Source: Breznakiella homolactica (GTDB lineage Bacteria > Spirochaetota > Spirochaetia > Treponematales > Breznakiellaceae). From it: DNA of 64,000 nt. Under the pieces are notes generated by a model. The model was given only the letters and a program-made list of their open reading frames with translations, was not told the origin of the DNA and searched no databases. This document shows, one piece after another, positions 33,008 through 42,820 of this stretch (position 1 is the first letter of the stretch; each line of letters begins with the position of its first letter). A program made the translations under genes and the position numbers. The stretch lies in contig NZ_CP067089.2 in NCBI RefSeq assembly GCF_016616095.2, forward strand, positions 3,286,001 to 3,350,000, written 5' to 3'.

Positions 33008-33478
33008 TCAATAGATATTGTCGCCAAAGTTGTCTTTCGCGTCACCTTTTTTGTATTCATTCAGCAAGGCATTAAACTCACCCAGATGAAAAGTGTTGTG
33101 CCTGATGATAAAGATAACAACGCTTTCCATGTCAGGCCCTGTCCATGGAAACTCCGTTTGAGGCGCTTTGAAATCAATTTCATGTATCCATTTTTCCATT
33201 GCCGCTTTTTGAAGGGTAATATTTTTTAAAATGTCGGCCCGCGATATTTTCTGAGCCGGGACCGGTCCCTCCACGGTAATTGTTTCTCCGTTTTCAAGCT
33301 CAAAGGCGCTGTCATCCCGCAGATAGAACTTTGTAGAATCTATAATATGGAACGCCAGTATATATGCGGTCGTTTTTTTATGGCCCATGGTATACCATGC
33401 TTCATCGTCATAATCATTCACCATGCAGGTAAACATCCTGTAAAATTGTTCAAATTGCTTCAGCGCAAGTTCTTTCAT
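33008..33478 (-). CDS. DinB-like helical metal-binding protein
   Basis: This 156-residue, all-helical protein fits the DinB/YfiT-like superfamily. A first His lies in AYILAFHIIDSTKFYL near residue 43, and a later HxxxH in FIIRHNTFHLGEFNALL near residue 128 would complete a three-His metal site. The family includes thiol-dependent transferases of bacillithiol or mycothiol type and many uncharacterised stress proteins. The ATG has a good AAAGGAG site. It ends facing the tag gene across a hairpin. Function not assignable. Confidence 0.7.
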   Translation of the reverse strand: MKELALKQFEQFYRMFTCMVNDYDDEAWYTMGHKKTTAYILAFHIIDSTKFYLRDDSAFELENGETITVEGPVPAQKISRADILKNITLQKAAMEKWIHEIDFKAPQTEFPWTGPDMESVVIFIIRHNTFHLGEFNALLNEYKKGDAKDNFGDNIY

Positions 33479-33589
33479 AAAAACTCCTTTGTTGTCTAAC
33501 AGTCTGCCGCCGGCTTATATATTCCTGTTTCGCTCTTTTGATGATAGTTCTGTTTTAACTGTTTTGGGAAGTTGATTTTTTTCACCTAA

Positions 33590-33624
33590 GCACACACTAT
33601 GCGGCGCAGCGTATGGTGTGTGTT
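33590..33624. repeat. Imperfect palindrome after the lipoprotein gene
   Basis: CACACACTATGC pairs with GCGTATGGTGTGTG (about 10 of 12 paired positions) around a GGCGCA core. It follows the stop of the minus-strand lipoprotein gene at 33640 and may act as a weak terminator; no T-run follows. Confidence 0.45.
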
Positions 33625-33639
33625 AGATCCCGTGCCCGC

Positions 33640-34155
33640 TTACCACTGCCGAGGTTTTGTTTCAGAACCTAACCAGATCTGTTCCGTTGGTTTAGTAGAA
33701 ACACCATACACTATATCTTTGCCGGGTTCTAAAATATACATGTCAACCAAAATGGCACCGTCACCAAAAATAACGTACATCCTGGACCAAATATCATTGT
33801 CCGGTTTTTCAGTATTCCAGTCCACTAATTTTGTTCTGCTCCCATCGGAAACCGAAATATTGGTTAAGTCTTTAAGGGACTCTTTAAAACTGCCAATATC
33901 AAGAACAACTCCCGTTCTTTCCGTGAAGGTGGTGAGGATGCTGTCAATTTGGTTTGTATAGAATTCGCAGAAGCCTTCGATGGCGGCGTCATCGGTGGTG
34001 AAGTAATCCGGGCCAATTTGAAACCCGATTCTGGAAACCTTTACCGGTTCGGATATTTTCGAAACATCAGCTGTTATCTGATCCGGCGCGCCCGCGCATG
34101 AAGCAAGGGAAAAGAGCAAAAGACAGACAAACAAAAGATTTGTAATATTTTTCAT
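33640..34155 (-). CDS. Lipoprotein of unknown function
   Basis: This 171-residue protein begins MKNITNLLFVCLLLF and has a lipobox ending LASC near residue 19, so it should be a lipoprotein of the inner or outer membrane. The mature part has an alternating acidic pattern, with FTERTGVVLDIGSFKESLKDL in the middle and a C-terminal beta-rich stretch including RMYVIFGDGAILVDMYIL. I do not recognise the family. The ATG at 34155 follows GGAGG; the upstream GTG-started extension is not needed. It is divergent from an NlpC/P60 gene. Confidence 0.75.
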   Translation of the reverse strand: MKNITNLLFVCLLLFSLASCAGAPDQITADVSKISEPVKVSRIGFQIGPDYFTTDDAAIEGFCEFYTNQIDSILTTFTERTGVVLDIGSFKESLKDLTNISVSDGSRTKLVDWNTEKPDNDIWSRMYVIFGDGAILVDMYILEPGKDIVYGVSTKPTEQIWLGSETKPRQW

Positions 34156-34413
34156 AATACCTCCAAATTTTCCCAATGGTTCTGCTTTCTTCCGGCGGCA
34201 GCCGGATAACTAATATACCCCGATACTAACGCAGTATATACCGGAAATGACACGTACCAAATAATATTCCGAAAATGTTTGTACTTTTCATATCAACTAT
34301 TCTGCTGCAAATAGAATACTTCCTCATTGCCGGCCTGCGGTATGTTTTCCGGATTGAAAGATTCTGTGTTTCCCTACTGTTTTTTCTCATTCCATGTGGT
34401 ATTTTATGATGGA
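34156..34413. other. Divergent intergenic region
   Basis: This 258-base region lies between a minus-strand lipoprotein and a plus-strand NlpC/P60 gene. It is AT-rich in the middle. Around 34338-34372 the bases TGTTTTCCGGATTGAAAGATTCTG resemble, loosely, the end of the 51-kb repeat. I see no gene; two promoters are expected but no box pair is convincing. Confidence 0.4.
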
Positions 34414-35286
34414 ATGAAATTTATCAGGAAATACAGAAAGATTTCTTTGTATGCCGTTCTTTTTCTAGGGGTCTCCTTCTCCGCGGCGGCGGATAATACG
34501 GTCCGGCAGGCCATTATCGAAACCGCGAAGCAGTACCTGGGGGTTCCCTATGTGTACGGAGCCGAATCCCCCGAAGCCTTTGACTGTTCCGGTTTTGTCA
34601 GATATGTGTACCGGACCGCCGCCAATATCACCGTGCCCCGGACCTCTAAAACCATCTGGTCAGGGGGACAGTCCGTCCGGGTCGCGGCGGCCCAGCCCGG
34701 GGATATTATTGTATTCGATACCGTGGGCGGCGCCGCGAGCCATGTGGCAATCATCCTGGATAACGAAACCATGATCCACGCGGTATCCTCCGGCCCGAAA
34801 ACCGGAGTTATTATTTCGCCCCTTCAGGACCGGTACTTTGCGCCGAAGGTCATGGGTGTCCGGTCGTTTATCGCGGCCGCGCCGGAACGGCCCGGAGAAA
34901 CACCTTCCGTCAGCGCTCCCGCTCCGGCGGGTCCCGCCGCGGAACCGCTCCGGCAGGATCTGGCGGTGGAATCCCTGGGCTTTACCATTACCAACGAACC
35001 GGTGATTTTCAGCGATAAAATACCCGCCGCCACGGGAAGCGGGATACAGTTTGTTATAACCAACGGAACGGGCAGTGACGGTACCTTTGAGATTCTTTTT
35101 TATAAAATGGATCCGGACCCGTCAAAACACAAAACGCTCCGGCAGATTCGGGTAAGTATAAAAGCCGGCAGGATGGTCGAAATGGCGCCCTTTGTGTTTA
35201 CCGAACCCGGACAGTACCGGCTGATTCTTAAAACACACAATAATCTCAAGCGGGTAGAACGCACCTGGCAGGTTGTGGAACTGTAA
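34414..35286 (+). CDS. NlpC/P60 cell-wall hydrolase with C-terminal beta domain
   Basis: This 290-residue protein has a signal peptide (about residues 1-26, ending SFSAAA). The NlpC/P60 domain (about 30-150) has the catalytic Cys in AFDCSGFVRYVY, the His in SHVAIIL and a third polar residue in MIHAVSSG. It should hydrolyse peptide bonds in the stem peptides of peptidoglycan. After a Pro/Ala-rich linker, residues 185-290 form a beta-rich domain of unknown type. The ATG at 34414 opens the signal peptide; a longer upstream frame crosses repeat-like sequence. The ribosome site is weak. Confidence 0.85.
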   Translation: MKFIRKYRKISLYAVLFLGVSFSAAADNTVRQAIIETAKQYLGVPYVYGAESPEAFDCSGFVRYVYRTAANITVPRTSKTIWSGGQSVRVAAAQPGDIIVFDTVGGAASHVAIILDNETMIHAVSSGPKTGVIISPLQDRYFAPKVMGVRSFIAAAPERPGETPSVSAPAPAGPAAEPLRQDLAVESLGFTITNEPVIFSDKIPAATGSGIQFVITNGTGSDGTFEILFYKMDPDPSKHKTLRQIRVSIKAGRMVEMAPFVFTEPGQYRLILKTHNNLKRVERTWQVVEL

Positions 35287-35324
35287 ACCGGGATCTGTAA
35301 TATTGTGTCAGTATTGGGCGGTAC

Positions 35325-36260
35325 CTATACTGCGGGAGCTCTGAGGTTTTGTCCGGCTTCCCGGGCGGAATACATGGCAAGGGCAGTATCGAGTTTGTCC
35401 AGGAGTCCGGTATCGGCTTCCGGGAAACCGAATTCACCCATGACCACCGAAGGTTTGGTTTTTCCGTGGAAGTCGCTGCCGCCGGTGACCACCAGGCCGT
35501 ACCGCTTCGCTATTTCCAGGTAAAAGTCCGATTTTTCCCGGTTATGATACGTGCTGTAGCACTCGATCCCGTCAATGCCCAGTTCAATAATGTACTCAAG
35601 CAGCTCTTCCTTTCCGCTGAGATTCTGACCGGGATGGGCCAGCACGGCAACTCCGCCGGCTTCTTTGATTATTTCCAGGGCTTTTTGCATGGAGATATAC
35701 GATATCGGGATATGGGCTTCCTTTCCCTGGCTGCAGAAATCCCAGTAAAAATTGACATAGGGATTGTCGCTCCGGCTTCCGCCGGGAAGATACGGCTGGA
35801 GTAAGGAATTGGACGCGGCTTCGGGTTTGCCGAGCACGATTTCGGCGATAAGTTCTCCGGTTACAAAACATCCGTGAACCGCCCGGGACATGGCTTCTTT
35901 TTCATTTACCGGAATACCGAGGTTCCGCAGCGCCGCTATCCGCTCCCTGGCGGCGTTGAATTCCTGGCGGCTTATATCCATATTCACCACAAAGAAAGCC
36001 GGGTGGTCCGGGTTTATGCCGTACCCCAGAACATGGAAATCGGACCCCAGGAAGGTACAGTCCAGTTCTATTCCGGGGATTACCCTGATCCCCGCCGCGT
36101 ATCCCGCGTGTACTGCTTCTTTGACTCCGTTTATTGAATTGTGATCGGTAACCGCTATAGCGGAAAGACCTCGGGATTTTGCCATGGCTACGATTTCACC
36201 AGGGCTTAGGTTTCCGTCTGCACTGTACGATGTGTGTATATGCAAATCGAATAATCCCAT
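35325..36260 (-). CDS. PHP-domain phosphoesterase (TrpH / RNase AM type)
   Basis: This 311-residue protein has the PHP metal-site motifs DLHIHTSYSADG at the start, AVTDHNSI near residue 40, IPGIELDC near residue 65, LAHPGQN near residue 205 and GGSDFHG near residue 265. Relatives include nucleoside 3',5'-bisphosphate phosphatases and the 5'-3' exoribonuclease RNase AM (YciV). The ATG at 36260 has an AGGAAG site 5 bases away and is preferred to the ATG at 36272. The central 100 residues form the usual insertion. The gene lies alone, 92 bases from the hybrid kinase gene. Confidence 0.88.
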   Translation of the reverse strand: MGLFDLHIHTSYSADGNLSPGEIVAMAKSRGLSAIAVTDHNSINGVKEAVHAGYAAGIRVIPGIELDCTFLGSDFHVLGYGINPDHPAFFVVNMDISRQEFNAARERIAALRNLGIPVNEKEAMSRAVHGCFVTGELIAEIVLGKPEAASNSLLQPYLPGGSRSDNPYVNFYWDFCSQGKEAHIPISYISMQKALEIIKEAGGVAVLAHPGQNLSGKEELLEYIIELGIDGIECYSTYHNREKSDFYLEIAKRYGLVVTGGSDFHGKTKPSVVMGEFGFPEADTGLLDKLDTALAMYSAREAGQNLRAPAV

Positions 36261-36378
36261 AAGCTTCCTCATTATTAATCTAATTCTTTGACAGAGAAAG
36301 TCAACAATATTATCAATATATGGTAATTTATTGTGGGTTTTTCAGATTTTTGATCAGATATTCAGAAAATAATTCGAT

Positions 36379-39321
36379 TTACGAAGAACCGGTTTTTTTG
36401 AGCCATACCGCGAGGCAGCGGAATAATTCCAGGGAATCAATGGGTTTTGTGATATGGTCATCCATGCCCGCGCTGAGGCTTTTTTCCCGGTCATCGCTCA
36501 TGGCATGGGCGGTCATGGCTATGATAGGAAGATTTTTGAACCGTTCATTTTTCCTGATGAGCTTTGTTGCGGTTAATCCGTCCATTTCCGGCATTTGTAT
36601 ATCCATCAAAACCAGATCGAATTCCCGGGTATCCAGGAGCTCCAGCGCTGTTTTTCCGTTTTCCGCGATGGTAACATCCATGCCGCCCTGACGGAGCAGT
36701 TCTTCGGCTACCATCTGGTTTATTTCATTATCCTCCACCAGGAGTATTCTGCTGCCGGCAAATTCCTTGACGAGGTCCATTTCGCGCTGCTGCTCCGCCG
36801 CCTGGGAGCTGAAGCTGAGGCTGTTGCCAAATGCCCGGATTATGGTTTCGTACAGGCTCGACTGGCTGACCGCGCTTTCCAGGGTGAATATGGTATCTCC
36901 CTGGGGGAGGGCGCGGTCGTCGCCGGGGTCCCGTATGATGATAATCCGGGGCGGATTTTCTCTTCCCTCCCTGATCGCCCCGACGAGTCCGTCAATCTCC
37001 ATATCCCCGGGGTCGGCGGAAACAACCAGCAGGTCGAAGCGTTTTTCCGGCAAACCGTCGCCCTGCCTGAGCAGTTCCAGGGCTTTGCCGGAACTGTCGG
37101 CTGCTTCAATTCTGCGGCATCCCAGGGAATAAATAAGGTCGCAGAGGGTTTCCCTGCGGTATGTATCGGTTTCTGAAACAAGGACCCGTACGTCGTTGAA
37201 GCTCCCCGGGGCGGGTCCGTCGGCGGCGGGCGCCTCCGGGAAGACGGCGGTGAAGGTAAATACCGATCCCCGGCCGGGTTCGCTTTCGCACCATATATCT
37301 CCGCCCATAAGCAGAACCAATTTTTTGCAGAGCGCCAGACCCAGTCCTGTGCCGCCGTACCGCCGGGTGGTTGATGTATCGGCCTGGGAAAATGGGGAAA
37401 ACAGTTTTTCCATCTGTTCCTTGGTCATACCGATTCCCGTATCCTGTACCTGGAACATGAACCGTACACCCCGGTCATCCCTGCCTTCAATTGCGGCCCG
37501 GATGGTCACGGTTCCTTTTACCGTAAATTTTATCGCGTTGGTACAGAGGTTTGTCAGTACCTGGGAAAGCCGCAGGGGATCACCCAGGTACCGTCCCCGT
37601 GCAGCGGGATCGAGATACAGATCCAGGATCAGGTTTTTTTCTTCCGCGCGGTGTTTCACCAGGTCAATGGTTCCCTTAACCGCGCTTTCCACCTCAAAGG
37701 GAATGCTTTCGATTTCCATCTTGCCGGCTTCAACCTTGGAAAAATCGAGGATGTCGTTGATAATCCGCAGCAGGGATTTTGCGGCGAAATCCACTTTTTC
37801 CAGATATTCCAGCTGGCTCGGTTTGAGGTCGGTCCGCATAACCAGGTGGATGAGTCCGATGATGGCGTTCATGGGAGTCCGGATTTCGTGGCTCATATTC
37901 GCGAGAAAATCACCCTTGGCGGCGCTTGCCCTGCGGGCTTCCTCGGCGAGGCTGTTGGCGATATAGACGGATTCCGCAAGCTGGGAATTGGTCTGCTCCA
38001 GTTCCTCTGAAGTCCTGCGGAGGTTTTCCTGGGCCTCGTGTATGTCGGTTACATCGTAACTCGTCCCGAAGGCATTTTTAACCGAGCCGTCGCCGTTGAA
38101 GATAAACTGGCAGGATGTGCGGATCCATTTGTAGCGGCCGTTTTTTGTGTGGAAGCGGTGTTCAAGATTTCTCCGTATGGGTTCATCCACAGTGGACCGG
38201 TTATTGAAATAATCATTTTGGTTTTCCAGGAGGTTTTTGAATTCCGTACCGATAAGCTCCTGGGGCGAATAGCCGAGTACCGCGGTTACCCGGTCGGATA
38301 TATAGTCGATTTTTTCCCGGGAATCCAGGGACCAGATGACTTCCCCGGTGGCTTCTTCGACTTTTTTGAACCGGGCCTGGGACTCCCGCAGGGCTTCGTT
38401 GATACGCTGGTTGTGGATGGCCGTTCCGATAAGCATCCCCGCTGCCCGGAGAATGTTTTCCTCCGGTTCGGTCCAGATGTATTCCGAATGGCAGTCGTCA
38501 AATCCGATAAACCCCCACAGTTCCCCATGAAACATAATCGGCGCGGTCATTATGGATATGATGCCCTGGGGCGCGAGCTGCTCCTGCTCGAGCCTAGGCA
38601 TGTTCCGGACCAGGTTGTTGACGCATTTTCCCGAAAGGAAGGTATCGATCCAGGTGGGGATTGCCTCGGATACGGGGCGGTTGGTGCATATATCCAGGTC
38701 CTGCTGGGGTTCCGCGCCCTGGGACCATTCGTACAGCTGGGTGGTATGGAGCTCGGGATTTATTTCCGGATGGGGACTGGGATGGATGCTCCAGACGTAC
38801 ACCCTGTCGACACCGGTGGCCTCCCCCAGGATGGCCAGAACATGGTTGACCGTTGCGTCGAAATCCTCCTCATCGGAGAGGAGCAGCTGGGACGCTTTGC
38901 TGGTACTCTGCAGAAGCATGTCCCGGCGGAGCAGGTCTTCTTCCATAAGATGCTGCTCGGACGGCTCCAGGGTTCCGGGGAGGTGCATGGCTATTAGTGC
39001 TTCCCCGGCGGCGGAATCCGCGAAGACAATCCGGGCCTCTATGGTTTTCTGCCGGGACGCGGCCGGCGGGGTGCCGGAAATCCAGGGGAGATCCCTTTCG
39101 GTCCCTTGCCCGCTGAGCGCCGTATATTGCTCCAGGACCTTCGCTGCCAGTTCTCTGCCGAACCCGAGTTCCCCAAAATTTTCTCCGGCGGACGGTTCTT
39201 TTCCGCAGAGCAGCGCGAAGGATTGGTTCCATTCAAGCAGGGTAAAGTCAGGGATACGCACCAGGGCAAGGCCCTGCGCGGAAAGTTCCATTAAAACCCG
39301 GTTCAAATTTATCTGATTCAT
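36379..39321 (-). CDS. Cytoplasmic hybrid sensor histidine kinase (PAS-GAF-PAS-HisKA-HATPase-pseudoREC-REC)
   Basis: This 980-residue protein lacks membrane segments. Domains in order are a PAS-like region (about residues 10-115), GAF (135-305), PAS (315-435), HisKA with the phospho-acceptor His478 in NMSHEIRTP, HATPase with [15 protein letters not shown] and [13 protein letters not shown] (590-700), a degenerate receiver (710-830), and a true receiver with Asp907 in [12 protein letters not shown] (855-975). In the degenerate receiver Ser768 stands where the phospho-acceptor Asp should be. It should pass phosphate to the second receiver and then to an Hpt protein not found here. The start ATG at 39321 has no strong ribosome site. 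The signal sensed is unknown. Confidence 0.93.
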   Translation of the reverse strand: MNQINLNRVLMELSAQGLALVRIPDFTLLEWNQSFALLCGKEPSAGENFGELGFGRELAAKVLEQYTALSGQGTERDLPWISGTPPAASRQKTIEARIVFADSAAGEALIAMHLPGTLEPSEQHLMEEDLLRRDMLLQSTSKASQLLLSDEEDFDATVNHVLAILGEATGVDRVYVWSIHPSPHPEINPELHTTQLYEWSQGAEPQQDLDICTNRPVSEAIPTWIDTFLSGKCVNNLVRNMPRLEQEQLAPQGIISIMTAPIMFHGELWGFIGFDDCHSEYIWTEPEENILRAAGMLIGTAIHNQRINEALRESQARFKKVEEATGEVIWSLDSREKIDYISDRVTAVLGYSPQELIGTEFKNLLENQNDYFNNRSTVDEPIRRNLEHRFHTKNGRYKWIRTSCQFIFNGDGSVKNAFGTSYDVTDIHEAQENLRRTSEELEQTNSQLAESVYIANSLAEEARRASAAKGDFLANMSHEIRTPMNAIIGLIHLVMRTDLKPSQLEYLEKVDFAAKSLLRIINDILDFSKVEAGKMEIESIPFEVESAVKGTIDLVKHRAEEKNLILDLYLDPAARGRYLGDPLRLSQVLTNLCTNAIKFTVKGTVTIRAAIEGRDDRGVRFMFQVQDTGIGMTKEQMEKLFSPFSQADTSTTRRYGGTGLGLALCKKLVLLMGGDIWCESEPGRGSVFTFTAVFPEAPAADGPAPGSFNDVRVLVSETDTYRRETLCDLIYSLGCRRIEAADSSGKALELLRQGDGLPEKRFDLLVVSADPGDMEIDGLVGAIREGRENPPRIIIIRDPGDDRALPQGDTIFTLESAVSQSSLYETIIRAFGNSLSFSSQAAEQQREMDLVKEFAGSRILLVEDNEINQMVAEELLRQGGMDVTIAENGKTALELLDTREFDLVLMDIQMPEMDGLTATKLIRKNERFKNLPIIAMTAHAMSDDREKSLSAGMDDHITKPIDSLELFRCLAVWLKKTGSS

Positions 39322-39501
39322 ATTTTTAAGGATGTATACCTGTAACTACTATACTGCAATGATCACCAAAAGAAAATAAGATTTGTTATGTATAGGTATA
39401 CATAAATACATCAAACTTTCTGTTTTTGATCTATAAAAATTACCCAACCTATATCAATTTCTGAAATATTTCAGATTAATTTGTCTTAGGCATTAGCTAA
39501 C

Positions 39502-39530
39502 TTGTATACCATAGACTATTTTTATATAAT
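39502..39530 (+). promoter_or_regulatory. Promoter of the MBOAT gene
   Basis: TTGTAT (39502-39507) and TATAAT (39525-39530) are 17 bases apart within a 243-base AT-rich divergent region. The start would be near 39537, 28 bases before the ATG. Confidence 0.6.
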
Positions 39531-39564
39531 TTTCTAAACAAAGTTCAGGGGAATTTTAACAATA

Positions 39565-41064
39565 ATGCTGTTTAATTCTTATATATTTGTTTTATTGTTT
39601 CTCCCGCTGGCTCTTATTGGGTATTTTTGTTTAAATAGATTAAATCCTTTACTATCGTCTAAATTTCCCAAGTTGATAAATCCAGGATATACATTAGGAA
39701 AAACCTATCTCCTATTAATGTCCCTTTGGTTTTATGGATATTTCAATATTAAATATTTACCTATCATAGTTCTCAGTATCCTTTTTAATTTTTTATTTAA
39801 TCAGCTTATCCGGCATGGAAAGACTGTAAATATGCGTAAGATATGGCTCATATTGGCATTGTTTTCGAACTTGGCTGTATTGCTATATTTTAAATATTAT
39901 GACTTTTTTTTTATAAATATCAACCGAATTTTCGGTTCCTCTTTTGCTTTAAAACATTTGCTTCTGCCTTTGGGAATCAGTTTTTTTACCTTCCAGCAAT
40001 TATCATATATCATTGATAGCTACAGAGGAGAAGTTCCCGACTATAATTTTTTGGATTATGCCTTGTTTGTTACTTATTTTCCTCAGTTAATCGCAGGACC
40101 GATTGTCACTCACGATGAGATGGTCCCGCAGTTTGCCGATGAATCAAAAAAGCGGTTTCAATTTGAACAATTTTCTAAAGGACTTTATGCTTTTGCGTTC
40201 GGTTTAGCTAAGAAAGTACTCATTGCCGATACCTTTGGCAATGCGGTTACTTGGGGATATTCTAATGTGGGGCTTCTTAATAGCACTAACGGCATATTAT
40301 TAATGCTTTTCTACACATTTCAGATTTATTTTGATTTCAGCGGTTATTGCGACATGGCTACTGGTATTGGAAAAATGTTTAATATTGACATCACCATGAA
40401 TTTTAATTCTCCCTATCGGGCATTAACAATAGTTGATTTCTGGAAACGGTGGCACATAACACTAACGCGTTTTTTTACACGGTATGTTTATATTCCATTA
40501 GGCGGAAACCGGAAAGGCCAGGCACGAACCTATTTAAATACAATGATCGTGTTTTTAATCAGCGGGCTATGGCATGGTGCAAACTGGACATTTGTGTTAT
40601 GGGGTTTTCTGCATGGGGCGTTTTCAATTATTACCCGGATTTTCAAAAATTTTTTCGATAAGCTCCACCCGGCCTTTTCCTGGATAATCACTTTTTTATT
40701 TATAAATTTGAGTTGGATTTATTTCAGGGCTGACTCCATCAGCCAGGCAAATGCAATCATTAAAATCATCGGCGGATTGAATTTTGGGAATATAAAGCCC
40801 GATTTTATACAGCCCTTTGCATCAAAGTTTGCTATAATGTTTCTATCACAAATTCCATATATTCGGCTATTTGCTAATCCGTCTTATTTAATGATTATTT
40901 TTGTCTTTTTTGCTATGACTGCTGTTTTGATTATGAAAAATACGAATGAGAGGATTGAAAGTTTTTACCCCACCAGAGGACGGTTGGTGGTAACAACGGT
41001 TTTAGTATTTTGGTGTATTGTATCTTTTGCCGGAGTAAGCGTTTTTCTATATTTTAATTTTTAA
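39565..41064 (+). CDS. MBOAT-family membrane O-acyltransferase (AlgI/DltB type)
   Basis: This 499-residue protein has about 11 membrane helices and the AlgI-type pattern: LLLPLGISFFTFQQLSYIIDSYRGE near residue 135, FPQLIAGPI near residue 175, a central DFWKRWHITLTRFF and the catalytic-His segment LWHGANWTFVLWGFLHG near residue 340. MBOAT proteins move acetyl or acyl groups across the membrane to polysaccharide, peptidoglycan or teichoic acid. The gene is clearly AT-richer than its neighbours, suggesting transfer. It is 12 bases from a gene for an SGNH-like partner, the usual MBOAT arrangement. The ATG follows AGGGGA. Confidence 0.92.
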   Translation: MLFNSYIFVLLFLPLALIGYFCLNRLNPLLSSKFPKLINPGYTLGKTYLLLMSLWFYGYFNIKYLPIIVLSILFNFLFNQLIRHGKTVNMRKIWLILALFSNLAVLLYFKYYDFFFININRIFGSSFALKHLLLPLGISFFTFQQLSYIIDSYRGEVPDYNFLDYALFVTYFPQLIAGPIVTHDEMVPQFADESKKRFQFEQFSKGLYAFAFGLAKKVLIADTFGNAVTWGYSNVGLLNSTNGILLMLFYTFQIYFDFSGYCDMATGIGKMFNIDITMNFNSPYRALTIVDFWKRWHITLTRFFTRYVYIPLGGNRKGQARTYLNTMIVFLISGLWHGANWTFVLWGFLHGAFSIITRIFKNFFDKLHPAFSWIITFLFINLSWIYFRADSISQANAIIKIIGGLNFGNIKPDFIQPFASKFAIMFLSQIPYIRLFANPSYLMIIFVFFAMTAVLIMKNTNERIESFYPTRGRLVVTTVLVFWCIVSFAGVSVFLYFNF

Positions 41065-41076
41065 ACGGACGTTAGG

Positions 41077-42615
41077 ATGGAAAAGGAAAAGACTTATGAT
41101 TTCATAGCATATAAACGCTGGTCGATATCTGCATTGATTATAATATGCAGCCTTCTTTTTCTCTGTGCTATCACCATTATTGTTGTTGATCCCTTTTTTC
41201 AATATCATGGCAGTATAAAACATATTTATTATGGCTTGGATAATCAGTCTTACCAAAATCCCGGTATTGTAAAAAATTTTACCTATGACAGCCTTATAAC
41301 AGGAACTTCAATGACTGAAAATTTTAAAATTTCATGGTTTGAGAAATTAGAAAATTTAAATACTATTAAGGTTCCTTATTCTGGCGGACACTCAAAAAAC
41401 TTTGCTGTTATTCTGAATATGGCTTTTAAATCCAATGCTGATATACGGCAGATATATCTGGGGCTCGATGGTCAGTATATTTTTTTTCTTGGTCCAGATA
41501 CAACCGCAAATCCCCTCCCGTACTATCTATATGATGAAAATCCGTTTAATGATGTCAGTTATATATTGAACAAAACAGTCTTAATAGAAAAGGCTTTTCG
41601 TAACATCTTTTGTTCTCTTAAAAATCTTCCCTCAACGACCTTTGATGATTATTCATCTTGGCAAGAATATTATACTTTAGATTTTGATATGCATAAAGTA
41701 ATAGATATCTATAATTTTAATGTATCGGCTGCAGAAAAAAATAATGATATAAATTACTATTTGATAAATGCAGAAATGAATTTAGACCAGAATTTTCTTC
41801 CAATAATTAAAACTCAAGAAAATACTAAATTTGTATTGTTTGACCCTCCATATAGCTTGTTGTATTGGTATAGATTATTACACCATGGTTACCTGAATGA
41901 TTATATGGAGGCTAAGGAATATGTTGCCAGAACGTTATTGCAGTATGAGAACGTGGAATATTATTTGTTCAACGAAGAACGGATAATAACCAATCTGTAC
42001 AATTATAAGGATGATACTCATTACAGTCAGGATGTAAACCATTTTATGGCGGAATGTTTTTCCTCTAAACAATACCTGCTTACAACAGAGAATTATCTGA
42101 AGGAATTTGCTAATTTGAAGGAAATTCTTGTAAATTTTGATTACAGTTTATTTGATGGAACATTAAATCTTTTCAATACATTTCATTTAGCAGACTATCT
42201 GAATTTACTCGATAACGACCAATATGTAATCTATATTGCCTCGCGGTTAAACGAACCCGTGATATTATCAGAGGATCTCAAAAATGCCTTTTCATCGCTT
42301 GGATTGACTCCTGATTTTTCTACAGGTTATATTGCCGCTGCATCTGATGGTAAGGTTATACTGGAAACTGCTGATATAAATGACATTGAGGAAATTATTT
42401 TTTCTGCATCAGGAAATATGCATTTGATAAGTTCTGTTGCTAATAATACATCATATGTTGAAATATCTATGGAAGATATTCTGCCAAGCCGGATTTCATA
42501 CACAAATAACAGCCCTGGTATAAATATTGTAGTGTTTGATACAGAATTAGAACGTGTCATTGACACAGCGGTATTCGATCCTTCTAACGGTTTCATCCGA
42601 ACCAATTTAAATTAA
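41077..42615 (+). CDS. SGNH-like membrane-anchored O-acyltransferase partner with C-terminal ILEI/FAM3-like region
   Basis: This 512-residue protein has one N-terminal membrane helix (about residues 19-42) and an extracytoplasmic domain. SLITGTSMTENF near residue 70 is the GDSL/SGNH nucleophile block, and DDTHYSQDVNHF near residue 310 gives the late Asp-x-x-His, as in AlgJ/AlgX/DltD-like MBOAT partners. Residues about 350-512 do not belong to that fold. DNDQYVIYIASRL, LKNAFSSLGL and, at the very end, SPGINIVVFDTELERVIDTAVFD, resemble the ILEI/FAM3 (PANDER-like) domain, but in permuted or duplicated order. The gene is AT-rich like the MBOAT gene. The ILEI assignment is by eye only. Confidence 0.75.
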   Translation: MEKEKTYDFIAYKRWSISALIIICSLLFLCAITIIVVDPFFQYHGSIKHIYYGLDNQSYQNPGIVKNFTYDSLITGTSMTENFKISWFEKLENLNTIKVPYSGGHSKNFAVILNMAFKSNADIRQIYLGLDGQYIFFLGPDTTANPLPYYLYDENPFNDVSYILNKTVLIEKAFRNIFCSLKNLPSTTFDDYSSWQEYYTLDFDMHKVIDIYNFNVSAAEKNNDINYYLINAEMNLDQNFLPIIKTQENTKFVLFDPPYSLLYWYRLLHHGYLNDYMEAKEYVARTLLQYENVEYYLFNEERIITNLYNYKDDTHYSQDVNHFMAECFSSKQYLLTTENYLKEFANLKEILVNFDYSLFDGTLNLFNTFHLADYLNLLDNDQYVIYIASRLNEPVILSEDLKNAFSSLGLTPDFSTGYIAAASDGKVILETADINDIEEIIFSASGNMHLISSVANNTSYVEISMEDILPSRISYTNNSPGINIVVFDTELERVIDTAVFDPSNGFIRTNLN

Positions 42616-42650
42616 TTGCAGAGCTCCGCTTCTTGATTATTTTGCCACTC

Positions 42651-42678
42651 TTGACATTTTTTTCTATAAAAATACAAT
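42651..42678 (+). promoter_or_regulatory. Strong promoter upstream of the CD3324-type gene
   Basis: TTGACA (42651-42656) and TACAAT (42673-42678) are 16 bases apart in an AT-rich stretch. The start near 42685 would give a leader of about 135 bases containing a GC-rich segment before the CD3324-type gene. Confidence 0.65.
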
Positions 42679-42820
42679 AATTTTATGAAGATTTACGTTA
42701 CCCGGTTAGACGAACTTGTTCCCCCGCGCGGCAGAGGCCGGTGCCGGGGATGGAAAATCTGATTTAATCCTTCCTTTCAAAGGCCTTTGCCTGATCCTGA
42801 ATTGAATTTAGGAGGGCGAC

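Noticed and set aside
34327..34413. Upstream extension of the NlpC/P60 gene
   Set aside because: The extra residues read through repeat-like sequence, lack a ribosome site and would bury the signal peptide.
42684..42761. 25-codon ATG frame in the CD3324-type gene leader
   Set aside because: Too short, no ribosome site and no family; only noted as part of the leader.
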